A stretch of DNA of 64,000 bases, from positions 7,605,135 through 7,669,134 of the forward strand of contig OU452202.1 of assembly GCA_911728435.2 (NCBI GenBank), read 5' to 3'. Positions within the stretch are counted from its first letter, which is position 1. Each line of letters begins with the position of its first letter. The stretch is from Apoderus coryli (Eukaryota; Arthropoda; Insecta; Coleoptera; Attelabidae). Below are positions 46,001 through 61,000 of this stretch, piece after piece. The position numbers and the translations under genes were made by a program. The notes beneath the pieces were generated by a model. It saw nothing but the letters and a program-made list of their open reading frames with translations, had not been told where the DNA came from and did no database searches.

Positions 46001-49000
46001 ATAAATATATCTCTATACAAATCCCAGATAATGATAATAAAATATTAGACCGGGATAATAAAAATGGCAATACGCCCATAGTGCATAAAGTGGCACATTT
46101 AAAATACTCATTGTGATTATGCGAGTACTTGATCACCTATATGCAGGGTACGCTCATCAAGTGACCGCTCAATAAGAACATGCTATTAACATATGAAATG
46201 CCCTGCTTTTGATCAGTACCTGGTAGAAGCCCCATTTCCAACTGATAATATAATAACTTTACCTACAAACTGAATCGACTAGTTACTACAACAACAAAAG
46301 TAATACTGCCTATCGAATCACGGATCACCTAAAGTGCTTTGGTAAGTTTGGATAAATTTTATATTTTTATAAGGTTTTAAATTTTTGAAAAGTAGGGTAC
46401 GATTCGCCACTGTGAAATATATCTTCATTTCTCAACAATAGTAATACCAAATTACTCGAATTATTATTTGTTAATCAACCAATTAAAAAAAAACTTTACC
46501 TGCTACCCGTTCTAGTAATTCCAGTATGAGGAGAACTCATTGAATTTGTAGGAGATACATTTTGCTCTTGACTGGCAACATTGACAAATACACAGTCGAA
46601 TACTAATATGATCCATTGTAAGGCGTGTATTAATTCCATTCTAACTAATGGACTCATATCATCACTAACATTGTTCACTAACGTCATTACAATAGATAGA
46701 TCGATATTGTTTGCATGAGCATGATTTGTACGTTTTGTAACTGAATTGATGAATGTTCCTAAAGCATAAACAGCTGCCGCTCGAACCTATAAAAACACCA
46801 AAATACCCTAGAGTGTGTTTTAAATTGAAACTACGATAGATAATTGGATCAGTGAGGAGATCTTTAGTCAATTTAGGATTTCAAATTAAATAATTAGAAA
46901 TAATTTTGTCACAACGAATAAAATTACTGGCTTTAAATACCGGGTTAACTATCACTTAGTACAAAAATTTTAACCACGTGCTCAGGGAAGCATGAAAACA
47001 AAAAAAAAATTTCAGAATTTTTATTCGATGTTTTAAAAATGGCACAAACCCACGTTTTCCCCGATAAATCGGCGCCTATGACAACCATTTTTCAAGATGG
47101 CTTCCAACATATGAACATTTTTGCGGCGTTGCCAATTTTAGAGGGGATGAAAATGAACATTTTTGGATTACTGCAGAATTGTACATTATGTTCGTTTTTG
47201 CAAACTCTTAAAACGATATTTTCGCACACTAATAACAAAAGATTGCTGAAAGCACACTAAAATGCCCGGTGATTTAAATTGAAATTTAACAGTGCTAGAC
47301 ATATTCGAAAGGTAGGTGCTAACATAATATTTCGCATGATTGTAGGTCAAATTTGAAAATAGCAAATGGCTAAACTTCGCCTTTTGATCGGTATAGGTTC
47401 CAATAATATCTTTGTATGATAAATGTGTGTATTTTGCTAATCAATAAAGACCATTATTATTATTATTATTATTATTATTGTAGTCACATCTATATTTTGC
47501 AAATACTATTTTTAAACTAAATGTGCGATAAATCGATAAGCGTGGCAACATGGTGTTTTATCATAACCTTTAACCTAATGCGTAATTTAAACTTCCGTCG
47601 GGCAGGCGATCATAGGGAGTTTAATATGATTTACAAACAAATTATTTTCAGTTTTAATACAAAGGTTGCAAATTTAATTCTTATTTTTCTTTTTGTTAGT
47701 GATAGTTAACCCTGTATACATTGGATTATCGCTCTGAATGCAGGGAGAGGTATAGTATAGTAGATAGGCACGACTATGGTATTCTGACGAGCTCATAAGA
47801 GCGAAACAAATTCGTCAGATTCTCTCGACCTATGTCTCAGTCAGATTAGACTGAATTAGACTAAGGCTCTGCTAAGTTAAGCAAAATCCCGTTTATAGGT
47901 AAAGCCAGGAATATTGTCCGCTTTGTCACAAAATTATTTTTACTTTATATTTACTTACAGAAATTCCTTTTGTAATTTAAATAACGCTAGGTTTTCTAGA
48001 GAAAACGCTCGTAAAATGAGGTATGTACTTATATTTTCCATTTTAAAATCACAGAATTTCGACACCATGTAAGTCAGTTACGAAATGAATTAATTCCGAA
48101 CAGATGGAGATAACTTAGTTGATTGCATACCTCTGGACATGGATCTCTTAGAAGTTTGTATAACTTTTCGTGAGCAATATCTCGTACTCCGGTCCATCTA
48201 GCACTTTCATAGTGATCCCACAATTTCCCCAAACATATCGCCACCCACTGCCGTAATTGTGGATTTGGATCAGTAAGTTGTTCTAAGCAAATAGTCACCA
48301 AAGATCCTTGAAGAGCTGCTTCTTGTCCATCACGAAAATCGGTCACAAGGCAAGAGAGAACATATGTAGCAAGTGTCCTGCTCTCTGACTAAACGCAACA
48401 AAAAAAAAATAACAATTGAACATTTAATTTTTAGGTGGACTGATGGATTATAGGTCAATAGTCAATTATTATGAATTCACCAAAGCAAGAAAGGGAAAAG
48501 CAGCTTGTAAGCTTGGTAGGTATATGTTGGCGTTTTGTATATAAAGTATTCAAAAGTACTATAATCCACCAACTCAATTAAATTAAATAACAAAGATCAA
48601 AACTAATACATACAATTTCATATTTCAGTAACCATTTCTAATTGATAAACAATTTCGCTAAGTATAACTTACTGTCATTGTTGGATCTTGTAAAATTGAC
48701 AGGAAATATTTGTGACCATTTTCTCGTACTATGTCAGCTTGGCAGGACTAAAAATGCAATGCAATAAATCAGGACATAATGACTACCAAAATATACTAAA
48801 ATAATAAGATGATATCAACTTCAAAATAATGGTTTAATTAAATTAATTGGATTGTCTTAAAAGAAACTTGAAAATTTAATATCTACCTCGGACACCCTCC
48901 TCACTTTAAAGGAAGTAGTTTAATATTGGAAAGTATACAGTGAGGCCCAAAAGTGTTGAATAAATTCAATTACAACTCAGGTAAGTAATTTCGGTAAGAA

Positions 49001-52000
49001 TGTTGAAAGCCATTTACCAAATGCAGCAATTAGCAACCACGCTATTTATACAGGATGTTCCATTTAAGAGATATGATGACATACATATTTTTTGAAATGA
49101 AATACCCATTTTTAGATGCAGGGCAACATTCTAGTCATATTTTATGCAAAATGAAAGGTTAGCGAGAAATTTTCTGGCTGGATATTTCATATTGAATATT
49201 GCGCAAACTTCCCTATGAGTTAAGACTTAGCACTATCTCCATACCCTATCATTAGGTAGGTTCAAAATGAGTGGGGCTGCACAGGACCCTCCACTGCGAC
49301 CACCGAGGGTCTATTGTGGCTCATACATATTTATATTTCACTCAGCAGCTCAATATTCTTAATGAAGTGAAGGGATAATTCATCAAATATGGTTCGGACC
49401 AGAACCCGCAACTGACCCCTTCTCTTGCCAAAGAGTCGGCTATTTCACTTCCCTTCAGACCAGAGTTAATATTAGAGAGTCTGTTTTGATAATTCCACAC
49501 CGTTCTTGATGTGGATCTTGATGACCTTAGGGCCATTTGGCTCTCAGAGAAGATTTTTAATGACCTTCGCGCCCATCTTCAGTGGCTGATTATTAATAAT
49601 GAGGAAACTTTCACAATTTAGGTATACTAATTATACGATACAATTACGAAGATTCCATTGGAGTCACCTCGTGAAAAAAAAAAAAGGATTACAAATTTTT
49701 TTAAAGTTTATTTGAAATTATAACTCCATCAAGAATGGACCACTTTTTTAGCTTATAAAAAATATTGTTAATAATGATTAATCAAAGCACGACTATCTTT
49801 ACTATAATAAGAAATTGAAATTTTAAGGCCACCTATTCCGAATTCTACGGAGAGGATGAGACATCCTGCGTCTCATCCCATATACTACGTGAAGTAATTC
49901 TTCCACCCCTCAGTCTAAAAAGAAGTTCAGTCAACTAAATATTACAGTTTGTGAAGAAGATTGAGCTGTCCGATTAAGTATAAATAAGTATAAGCCACAA
50001 TAATATTTGATGTGGCGCAGGAGGGTATATTGTTACTAGGCAAATAGACTTAAAATTCGCATCATTACTTAGCGAGGCTAGAATGTAGAGAGACTGTCCG
50101 TGATAATTGATGATTTATTCGGTACCTTCATAAGTAAGAAATTATCCCATTGGAAAGGAAAATATGTGTTAGAGAAACAAAATAAAATTGTAGCTTCGTG
50201 TCTTCTTACCATTTTATCTATAGCTAATATTTTTGCCCAAATATAAACAAGAAGCGGTCTTAGCTCTTTAGCGGAGCTTTGCAGTAATTTCAATATGTAG
50301 GGAAAAATGCCCACGGACAGTGCTAAATTTACAGCCCATGGTCCTATGTCTAGAAATCTTCCAAGTAATTCCAATGCTTTCATTCGATGAATTTGACTAA
50401 GTAACACTTGCAATACAATTGGGAGTTGTTCTGGAGGTTTCCGATCTTTTGAACCTTAAAATTCATTTCAAAACTTATTAGTAAGAATATCCAATACGAT
50501 TATGTTCTTACCTAGCTCCAACCACACCTGAAATGCGGTTAATTGTTCTTCAAAAAATGGCAAATGCTTAAATGTAGCCTTTCCTTCTAAAATAGCAGGT
50601 AACTGTCGCAGACACAAATCCAGTACTAAATTCCAAGCATTCCACATGGGGTGCTGGTATGTAGGGGGTAATTCTGGATGACTAACTGGTGTGCAATCAC
50701 AAGCACGCATTATGCGTTCCGCTAGAAGAAAGTTCCGAAAGAGGCTGGCAACTAACAGATCTTGACGGAATAATCTTTGAAAAAGTTCTAAAAAATAATA
50801 AAACTGTTACGAGTTTTGCAATATAAATTAATTATAAAGTTGTTTTAATATATCATTTTTTTAAATGTTAGGTGCATTTAAAGGTATACCATCCTGGTCG
50901 CTGTGCGCCTTTCGACCAATTAAAAATTCTACCTTTACGTACTTGGATCTGTAAGTACTTATAACTAGTTTAGTTTTGCTAGCTACAGAAATTACTGAAA
51001 AGAGTTCTGAAAACTTTCCTGTGTAAATTGGGTTATGTCAGTGACTTCTGAATTTGAATTATTTATGCGAAGTAAAATTCCAAGTATCAGGCTTGGCCTA
51101 AAGGATCTGCAAGTCCTATATATCAATCCCCACGTGCTAGTACATGACAATGATAAATGTTCTACATGAAGACTGCTTTATAAACAGGCACAACCCTTGC
51201 CTCTCGCTAGCGAGCTGGAAATTTTCCGTCGTTGAGAGCCCTATTAAATATTGTTGCTAGTGGACTCGCCCAGATTCCCACGCAATGCTTTATTAAAAAC
51301 GATGGCAACCCATCAGGTCCGGCCGTAAACTTTTTCAATTTTTTACAAGAATCAATTATTTCAGTTTCAGCTACGCTATTAAAAAACTCAGCAAAGCATT
51401 GCACTATAGCCTGTGGCTCGCTGTATTGCTCATCGTTAAATGAAATGACGCTAGGTACTCTTGCGGTATTATTTTTTTGCGTGAAAAAATGACCAGAAAC
51501 AAGCCACCTTGCACGCGTTCCAGATACTGTGAATAGGCAACATCAATTTCAATTTTCACGGCTCTTCGAAGTCTTTGAACATTTCCCAAACAGTTCGGAT
51601 CACCCGTTCTTCTGTATTTCCTTAACTGCTGTTCTTTCTTCTTTATATTTTTAATTATTGTGGATTCAACCAGCCGGGAACTTGCGCTTAAAATTTTGAA
51701 CTCGAGGAACATGCCGATCAATGATATTATACATAATTTAATATATTTTGTCTACAACGTTAATGTCATCGCCACCATTGCCGACCTCAGACCAATCCTC
51801 CAAGAGAAGTGCGTTATATAAGCTTGGGTAATCTGCTTTCTTGAAATTATATGAAGTGAAAATGGAATTTAAAGAAAATGTTTTCGGCTATATTACAATT
51901 TCCGAAAATTTCTGCTTGTGTCAAAACTACAATTTCGAGTAAGAAATTTACGATTACTATACAGGGTATATCAAAAATAACATTTTTAATGATTTTGATT

Positions 52001-55000
52001 TCCTTGTTTTTTTTTAATTTTATTATTTTAATAGTAGCTATGAAATTAACCACTTTGAGAAAAAAGTGTATTAGTGTATTTTGCACAATTGGTGTAATAA
52101 ATCACGGTTTTAAAAATATTTCCATAAAATTAAAAAAAAACAAAAAAATCAAAATCATTAAAAATGTTATTTTTGATATACCCTGTATAGTAATCGTAAA
52201 TTTGGCATTTGAAATTGTAGTTTCGACACAAGCAGACGTTTTTATAAAAAATAAATTTTTCTTCTAAACTCTATCCGTGGACACATTGCATATGTATACA
52301 CTATCAGGAATGTTAATTTTGTATAGAATCTAAAACTGCACGGGTCTAACAATATATTGTTTTTAACGTGTTTTTAGCGTGCTTGTCAGAATTTGTGTAC
52401 TATTGTGATTTTGACGAATTTGAAGTTTTAAGTCTAATCATAGACATCTTTTATGATTATTCGCAAAGAAACTAGTAGAATTGTAGGTATTTCCCGTGGA
52501 AGGGTTTGTGTGATTATTAATGAGAATGATTATTTGCAGCTTGGTCTGATGATGGGTCTCTCCTGAGACTCGAAACCGGTAACCAATAAAAAGCATTTTG
52601 AATATAATTCGTAATTATGAAAACCTCACACTGTCGTAGAATATCTTTTATAATATTGTTAATTGTTTGTGTTTGATATACATATTTGATTTTCATTTGA
52701 AATTATTCAAAACTTTAGATATTTTGTATTGCATATTTTGATGCCAAATCGTGATCATATTTGTCGTAAACATTATGTAACATTTTTTTATTTACAGAGT
52801 TCAGAGCCGCTCGATAGTTACTTAAAAGTAATTATTTAAGTAAGGGGCTCTCTAAAAGTTGCTAGTCTCTAAATATTTATCAGTAGGGAGTTCTAAATAT
52901 ACAGGGTGTCCCAAATAATGGGTAATTCCATTAACCACAGATTCCATAAGCAAAATGAATTGCACTTTTCTTATGCCGTTTTCCATTTTGCGACTCCAAG
53001 TCCGATATACAGGGTGTCAAACTTGGTACATTCATATTACAAGTTTAGCCGCATGTTTTCAAGAGAGTAAAAGTTAAAACACATGCTACTTCATTTAAAT
53101 GACTGGGGGTTTTGTACCTCTGAACCCCCAATTTTTTGTACCTACGGCAATGATCTCAAGACTACCTTTTATTAGGACAACCATTTATTTACAAACATTT
53201 TGCTATCCTTCATAAAAGTCGATAATATTATTGGTTTCAAAGATAATTTAATCAATATCAGATGTTGTTTTGTCACAAAATTGGATTTAAAAACGAATTA
53301 TTTTTTGTTTTATTAAATATTTATTAACATATTCATATAAAATTTGGTACATTAAACAAAAATAAATATTTACCTTCTGAGAAAAACAAAATAAGAAAAA
53401 CTAGTAAATATTGACTTACCTCTAGACAATGTGTTCCAAGCAATCGTGTCTGTAATGGCGGTAAGTATCCAATTTAGCTCACCAAGCATTGTTCGCCTAT
53501 CACTCATTTGGCCTGGAACTCTGAAATAATATTTTTAAAATATACAATTACCAAAGAAAAGAAAAACATACTACTCAAAAGCATGTATATTTTCAAACAT
53601 CCTACTAAATTACGTTAAAAAATGATAAAAATACTACAGCAAAATCGGACAAGGCCTCAGAAACCTCGACAAACAAAATAAAAACTGGTGTACTGTAAAC
53701 TATCACTAAATACGAGTATTAATAAATGTAAATTTATGAGTTTCAGTAAGAGGCAGGTCTTAATTCGGTGCAATTATACTCTGAATGAGTCCGTATTGGA
53801 ATTGCACAATGTCACCAAGGACCTTGGGGTTCTCGTTAACAGCGATCTGACTTTTAATCAGCATATATTGGAAGTAACACAGAGTGCCCTTCACACTTTG
53901 GGATTCACATTTAGAAATACACTTGAATGTCATAACGTCAAATGTCTTAAGTCTATGTATAAAGTACTGGTGAGATCTAAATTAGAGTATGGGTATCGGG
54001 TTCATGTCGAGAGAATCGAGAATCGAGGTTTTGATCAAATTATACTTCTCCGGACCTTCGACTTGTGTAATGTGAAATTTAAATGTATAAATAAATAAAC
54101 AATATATTATTATATTTAACTGTCATACAGTTAATTCGAACTTTCGCTGGTTGCGACGTTGCTACATGTATGATTACGGCTTCTTAGTGAAGTTTGGACT
54201 GCCTTCAGGATGTACATATATATTTGTTTGGGTTTAATTGTAATTTTATCTTTAATGTAAAATATATTTTACTCACTTATCGACCATACTCAATGTAATA
54301 TTAGGCACAAGTTTGGTAGTAGTTTGCAACACATACCACCTTAAGGCAGTTTTTATTGGTGTAGACAGGCAAGAAGTAAACAGATCCGCAGGTAAATCTG
54401 GATACATAGGTAGTTGCTGATTAGCAGCACATGCTGCTAATTGAATACAGTTTTTGTAGCATGGCGGTGTTGACGTACTGTCAATTTGTCCATTTGCTTG
54501 AGCTAGCTGCAAAAACATTTTATATCATTACACAGTAACTAACTGTCCTTTGATAAGCACAAGCATTACCTCGAACTCAGATTCGTGTTGAAGTGCAAAT
54601 GCCTTAAACGACTCAACGATAATACCAGCATTTGAGCAATCATAAACATAAATAGATGGTGCTCCCATCCATGTTTGGAGATCATATATCGATAAAGGAA
54701 TATATTGTGTAAATGTCTGAAATAAGATTTCATACAAAGTTATGTCTAAATAACTATGAAATTAAAACAAATACAGGTTGATTTTATGTATTGACATGTG
54801 TGTCATGGTTTAGTGAATCATAAATTTTATTAATAATAATATACGAATCAACTTTTTAGAATAGGGTAGAAATAAGGGAAATCTAACTTCGCGTTCAATA
54901 TTTTATTTGACATTAAACATATTATTTTTAAATACAAACGAAATTTCTGTCATAGCGGACAAAATTAGAACCATATAATCTCCACAACAGTATACATAGT

Positions 55001-58000
55001 ATAGTAGTATTAGTAGTAATATAAAACCTAAATGCTCTGTTGATTTAAACAAACTCCTCCGTAATGTAAACCCAGTAATTTTGTCCGCTTTGCCACAAAA
55101 TTATTTCTATACTATTTTTAACATGTAACGCCTGTCCATTTATTATTAATTTACTATCAGCAATTGAAGATGTGATCATTAAGGTAGTGCTCGAGAATTA
55201 TAAATAGTATATCGATAGTTTTGTATACCGAAAATCATAGACTGAAGACTCTGTTTAACCCAAAGACCTTAATAATACAGGAGACCACATTGTTTACGTT
55301 TTCAGGGTTAGCAAACATCGTCCCTTCCTTTATTTATCCTAATACAAGCATTACCAGACTTACAAATGTATTTGGAATATCTTTAAATTTTTGTCACAAC
55401 AAATAAAAAATGAGCGATGTCAATAATTATTTGTAACTAGGATGTTAATAAAAAAATTTATTACTATACTTAGGTTATAAATTAGTTCATTTTAAGATTA
55501 AATTGTACAAAACGGGATAATTATTTTATTTTAGGAATTATTCTCATAGTAAAATAAAAGCGCACTACGGCAACATCGTTTACAACTTTACGCTTCTTGT
55601 ACGACAGAACACGGCGTAATGAATGAAATTATAATTTGCGACGTTGACGTTGAGAAACACTCATGTCATTATCGCTTTTCATCGTTTTTTGAAGTATTTT
55701 CCTGTTTTGCGATATTCTTGTGTGTGTTCTTTTAAACTTTAAATATTTATTGAATAACTATGGTTCGTGGTTGTGTAGTTTGTGGAAAAGTGGATAGTTT
55801 ATTTCCAGATTTAACTTTTCACAGGTAAGTGTGGTTATGTTTGGAAATTTGTTTGTGTTTGGTTAGTTTACACAGTGGCGGGGTTTGTTTGATATGATAA
55901 ATTTGTTACATTTTGAATTTTTATTTCTATTAAATTATTAGTAACAAAAGCAAACAGATATTTTCTGAAAATAATGGTGGTTCATTTACGCCCAACAATG
56001 TAACCGCTTAGTAATTCAAAACAGCATTAAATAAGTGGTAAATCTACGTAGGATATTACCTCCCTAGCTCTGTAGTATAAGGCTGATTATAGCCTTTTTA
56101 CATTAGGTACTTATATTGTATTTTTTAAATTAGGTTTCCTCAGGAACCGGAAAAACGAAAACTCTAGTTTTCTTTAGTTGGCATTGCTAAAGGACCACTT
56201 TTGCCAAAAAATCCATGGTTATGGCTCGGATCATTTTTTCCCAGAGGATCTGGTAACGAAATCTAAGGGAGCAAGAATTGTTAGAAAGGGTGCAAATCCT
56301 CGACGGTGTGAAGGTGTTTTATTTTTGGATGATGCATCCACTAGGTAAAAAATATTTATAATTATATTTATTATATTATAATAATAATTTATATTCTTCT
56401 AGCTCTGACTCAACCACAGATGTTAGGTCTGTGGACTCATTTGTTTTTGGAACACCTCCAATACCGAAAGAATATCCTAAGTAAGTTCTGTTATTATTAA
56501 TTTTTGGATGAAATTAAACTAGCTAAGTAGGTATGTGCATTAACCGCATTTATATCCATTTTTAGGATTGCTCAGCTATTCTTAGAAAAAACTATTATGG
56601 AGTCCACTGTTTCAACCGCTAATAGGGGGTCCCTAATCAAAAGGTTTCCTTTATAAAGGCTTTTTAATATTTTGATATATTGAATTAATACATATTTTAG
56701 GTCTGAAAGTATAATTGTTAAATCTATTCCTGGCACCTCCAGAGCCAGTTTCATTAGAAGCCAACAAGGGTTCAACCAGTTCTGTGACAGAAACTGCATC
56801 AGAAGCAGGAGAATCCCATTCTGATATAATTGAAGCCCCTGTAGCTAGTGGAAAAATTGGAACTAAAAAGAGGTAGGTATTACACCAACATGTTTCAGAA
56901 GCGGGTGATATAAAGGGGCTGAGCTAAATGTTGGTATATTTGGTACATTATTCAAATTTACATTTTACCGTTATGAAATTTTGATATTTGTTCATAAAAA
57001 GCTCTTTTTTTAGTATAATTTACCAGGGGCTTGATATTTTTTAGGAAAAGGCGGTATCCTGGTGATATGGATAGTAGTGACTTTTCAACCCCTACTAAGA
57101 GAAGAAAAAATATAGGAATTTTAAAAAATAAAATAACGTGCCAAAGGAAAAGAATACACCTTACAAAATCAAGTTAGACGACTTAAAATCCGCGTAAAAT
57201 CATTAAAAGATCTATTGATAGTTTTAAGGAACAAATCACAGATATCGTGAAGCTGGCGAAAAAATCAGAGGTGATTTTTATCATGGGCGATTTTAATGCC
57301 AAAGTAGGAAGTACACCACGAGAGGATATTACCGGTATATACGGATTAGGTACAGCAAACGATAGAGGAGACCGGCTAGTTCAGTTCTGCCAGGAACATG
57401 ATTTCATTGTCTCAAACACCTTTTTTAAACTTCCAAATAGAAGGCTCTATACGTGGACCTCTAGCGCCCATACCCCTGAAAGAATTATTCGCAATCAAAT
57501 AGACTTCATACTTATTAAAAAGCGATACAGAAACTGCATAAAGTCTGCAAATACATAATTAATTTGTATGTTCATAGTAATTATTATGTATTATCATTGT
57601 GTATAATTTAATATATGTAGCTAAAAATAAACTATTGAGAATAATGTGCCTTTTTTTATTTCCTGACTTGCTATTTGTAATGCATAAAATGATTTTAAAA
57701 TTAGATTATCTTCAAATTATACATAAATATATTAATTTAAGTATAGTTTTTTCGATATACGAAATGAAGGTTTTTCAGCTATATCAAGAAATACCTACTA
57801 CAAAGAAAGATTAACAGACTTTCTTAGCGAATACCTTATACATATTAATATTTAAATTATTTTACTGAAAAACTCATTCCAATTAAATATCGACTAAATT
57901 TCAGTTTCAAAATAAGTTGAATAGCGGTTAAATTCTCGGCACGTTGGCTTTTTAATGTATGCTATTATATATTATGTATTGTATACATAGTTCAAAAACA

Positions 58001-61000
58001 GTCAGCGATCAGTACGCCACTGGCTGCAGAACGCATACCGGAGATTACAACGTTGCCAATGAGCAACTTGAAGGCGACAAGGATAAGTCTTTCTCTCTCT
58101 TACACATTACTTGTTTACAAGTAATGTTGGCTCGTGTTTGAAAGCACGTTATCAATGAAATATTTTGTCTCCTGTGTTACTAAGGTCTTTGGTTTAACCC
58201 ATTTCAAAATTTAGCGACAGTATTATATAAATATATCTAGGAAGAAAGAAAAATTACAGTAGTTGAAAAATAGATTTCAGGACTTGGATCCAGATTTTCA
58301 GCACTAACATATTATGAGCGAGAAAAACTTTATTCTTTTGTCGACGTTCTACTTACATTAGTCATCTTCAAGAAGAATGAATTATTGTGTGTTCCCTTGT
58401 TATAAAATTTGTAATTACGGATATATTACAAAACAATTAAAATGGTTTACCGATTTATTTTTAAAACCTTCATTAAACAAATCTTTGAATCTGTCGCACA
58501 CATTAGACATCCACCAGACGACGACAGAATTAGGTAGATAGAGAGTTATGTTACAACGAAAACATGGGTGGCTATATTGAAAAAATAATTCTTACCCTAT
58601 TAAAAACCCAAATTTCACCATTCAAAGTAGGCTTTGGAACACCATGTCCATTATAATGAAATAGCACCCTTTCCTCTTTGGCATTTCTTCGTAACGATAA
58701 ACATAACTTTTTTACTTCATCACACGTTGGATCTAGGGATTGCTTATATCTTGCTCTGGGCTGCCATTTTTCATATTGCGTTTGTAACGCTTGACCTATA
58801 CTTTCGAGAGCTTTCGTACCAGACATTGATAATGGATCTTAAAAATAAGTTTAGTATAGCATATATGTATATCACACTGGCTACATAGGTTACGATTAGC
58901 CCATGTTTACCTATCTCGACGTAGAGCCTCAAATAAATCGCAGATATTGTCGGCCTCGCAAGTTAACTTAAATAATTAAGTAGTCGGGAAAAAATTAACT
59001 TCTGCTTATACTATTTTTCTGTGATGTTTCCGAAAGTTACTAGTTATTGAAAATCGCTGTAAACTGCTCTACAGGGTGATAGTCGTGAGTATACTGCTCA
59101 ATTTATAGTTGGAATAGAAAGTACAACCGCTTCGGAGATTTATGAGAAAACAAGATGATTTTTGTTGCAGGGACATTGTTTAGGTCCATTAAGGCAATAT
59201 TTTGAAAATAATTTTAAACATATAGGGTGCTAAATTGTAGTATATCAAAGTTAAGTTTTATTTTATTCCATTTTTGAATGTTGACACCTACAACGAGGAA
59301 AGAAGATATGCGTCAACGAGTGGTCAACTGCATTGAAGAGCTAGATGTCAGTGAAATTAGGAGGACCACAAGTCTATCTGTAATGACCCGGACTTCAAAA
59401 TGTTTAGAACCCAATGGTCGTCATTTTAAAAATTTATTATAAATGGCTTAATTTATTTTATTCCAATGTTTTTGTGTTCGCTTTGTTATTTGCTTTTTAA
59501 CTGTACCTGTTTGCTTTTTGACATAAGTACTACTTATAAGTAGTTTGTTTTAAAATGTGCAAATTTTCTTTATAGATAGATTTCATTTAACGTTCTCATG
59601 TTATTTCTATAAATTTGTCAATTTACTCATGAATAATAAACAAATTAATAAAAACTTCATTTGAGTGATTATTTTCACCTATTTTGCTAAGGTTCACCAC
59701 ACATAAACAACACTAAATGTCAAAATATTATAATTACCATTTTTCATGACGTTTAATGACAAATTCATGGCTACCTAATTAAAATATAGCAAAATAATCC
59801 AATTTATGATTTTTCGGGGATTGACGTTTAACCAGGTGAACGTGCTATAAGTTAGTTTGAAAGTGCGAAATAATTGAATCAAAGTTAATTAGTTGAAATA
59901 TATATTGCATCACTCCAAAAGACAAAGGCAAATCTGTGCCAAATTTAAATAAGTATTAATACTAGCGCTTAATGTAATTACATATAATCTATATCCACAC
60001 CAAACCTCACACATTTTACTGATGTCTAACAGCGGGGGGTCAAAAGACCCCCAGATAAAGTAGTTATAAATTAATATAAGTACTCTGATACCGCCCTTAT
60101 ATCCAATTAAATTAGGTAAACTACTTAAAATACATAAAATAAATATATATAATAAATAAAATTACGAAAAAAGATAGAAACCGAGTAGGTGTAGAATTCT
60201 TCTCACGAAAATCAGCTAACTACTTTAAATCTAATAAAATTATAAACAAAAATAACTTACGAGGCTTATATTCCTATTAACTTAACTACATCAAAAGAAG
60301 TAATAAGAGGCATACCAATTGACATGTCAATAGAAGAAATACTGGAAACAGGAAAATCACCATTCAAGCTCTTAGCAGCGAGACGACTTCACAGAAAAGT
60401 AATCAAAGAGGACGGAATCGGATACGTTCCAACTCAGTCAGTAGTAATAACATTTGAGGGCAAAAGGATACCGACAGAAGTAGGTATCAACTACTACTAT
60501 AAAGTAAAGGTTGAGCCAAACAAAGAGTCCCAATGAACTGGAACCAAAAACAACAACAATCAATAACTCATTTAATAAGAAAAGACCACTTAAACTTCCC
60601 AAGTATTGGTAGAAATTTAGAACCAACGAGAAGGCCAAATCACAATATAAATATCGAAAACCCAAAATCTACTGCTGCGCATAGCTCAAAATACAATCCC
60701 ATAATTAACAAACGTAAAGCCTCCTGGTTATGATAAAGCAGAACATAAGAAACAACTATTACCGTCCCTTAGTAGAACTCCAACGTCAATAAAATACAGG
60801 AAAATCACAGATGATCAAGAAATGGACACAGAAAATAATCCTATGGACAACCTAAATACTGTGGAATTAGGAGCACTCATTAAAGAAATATGTAGCCATA
60901 CAAGTATAGCAAAACAACCAGAGCAATTGGTAGAAATAGACGACATTCTTAAAGAATATACTTTTTGGACTCAAGATACCATCAATGCAACAATCTACTC

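Noticed and set aside
47039..47260. 73-residue frame starting MAQTHVF
   Set aside because: No domain, splice context or similarity to neighbouring genes; it lies in raptor intron 10, antisense to the gene.
51847..52267. Frames of 79 and 129 residues on opposite strands
   Set aside because: Both come from the palindromic element and encode low-complexity Ile/Phe/Lys sequence.
58634..58888. 84-residue plus-strand frame
   Set aside because: It is the opposite-strand shadow of raptor exon 3.
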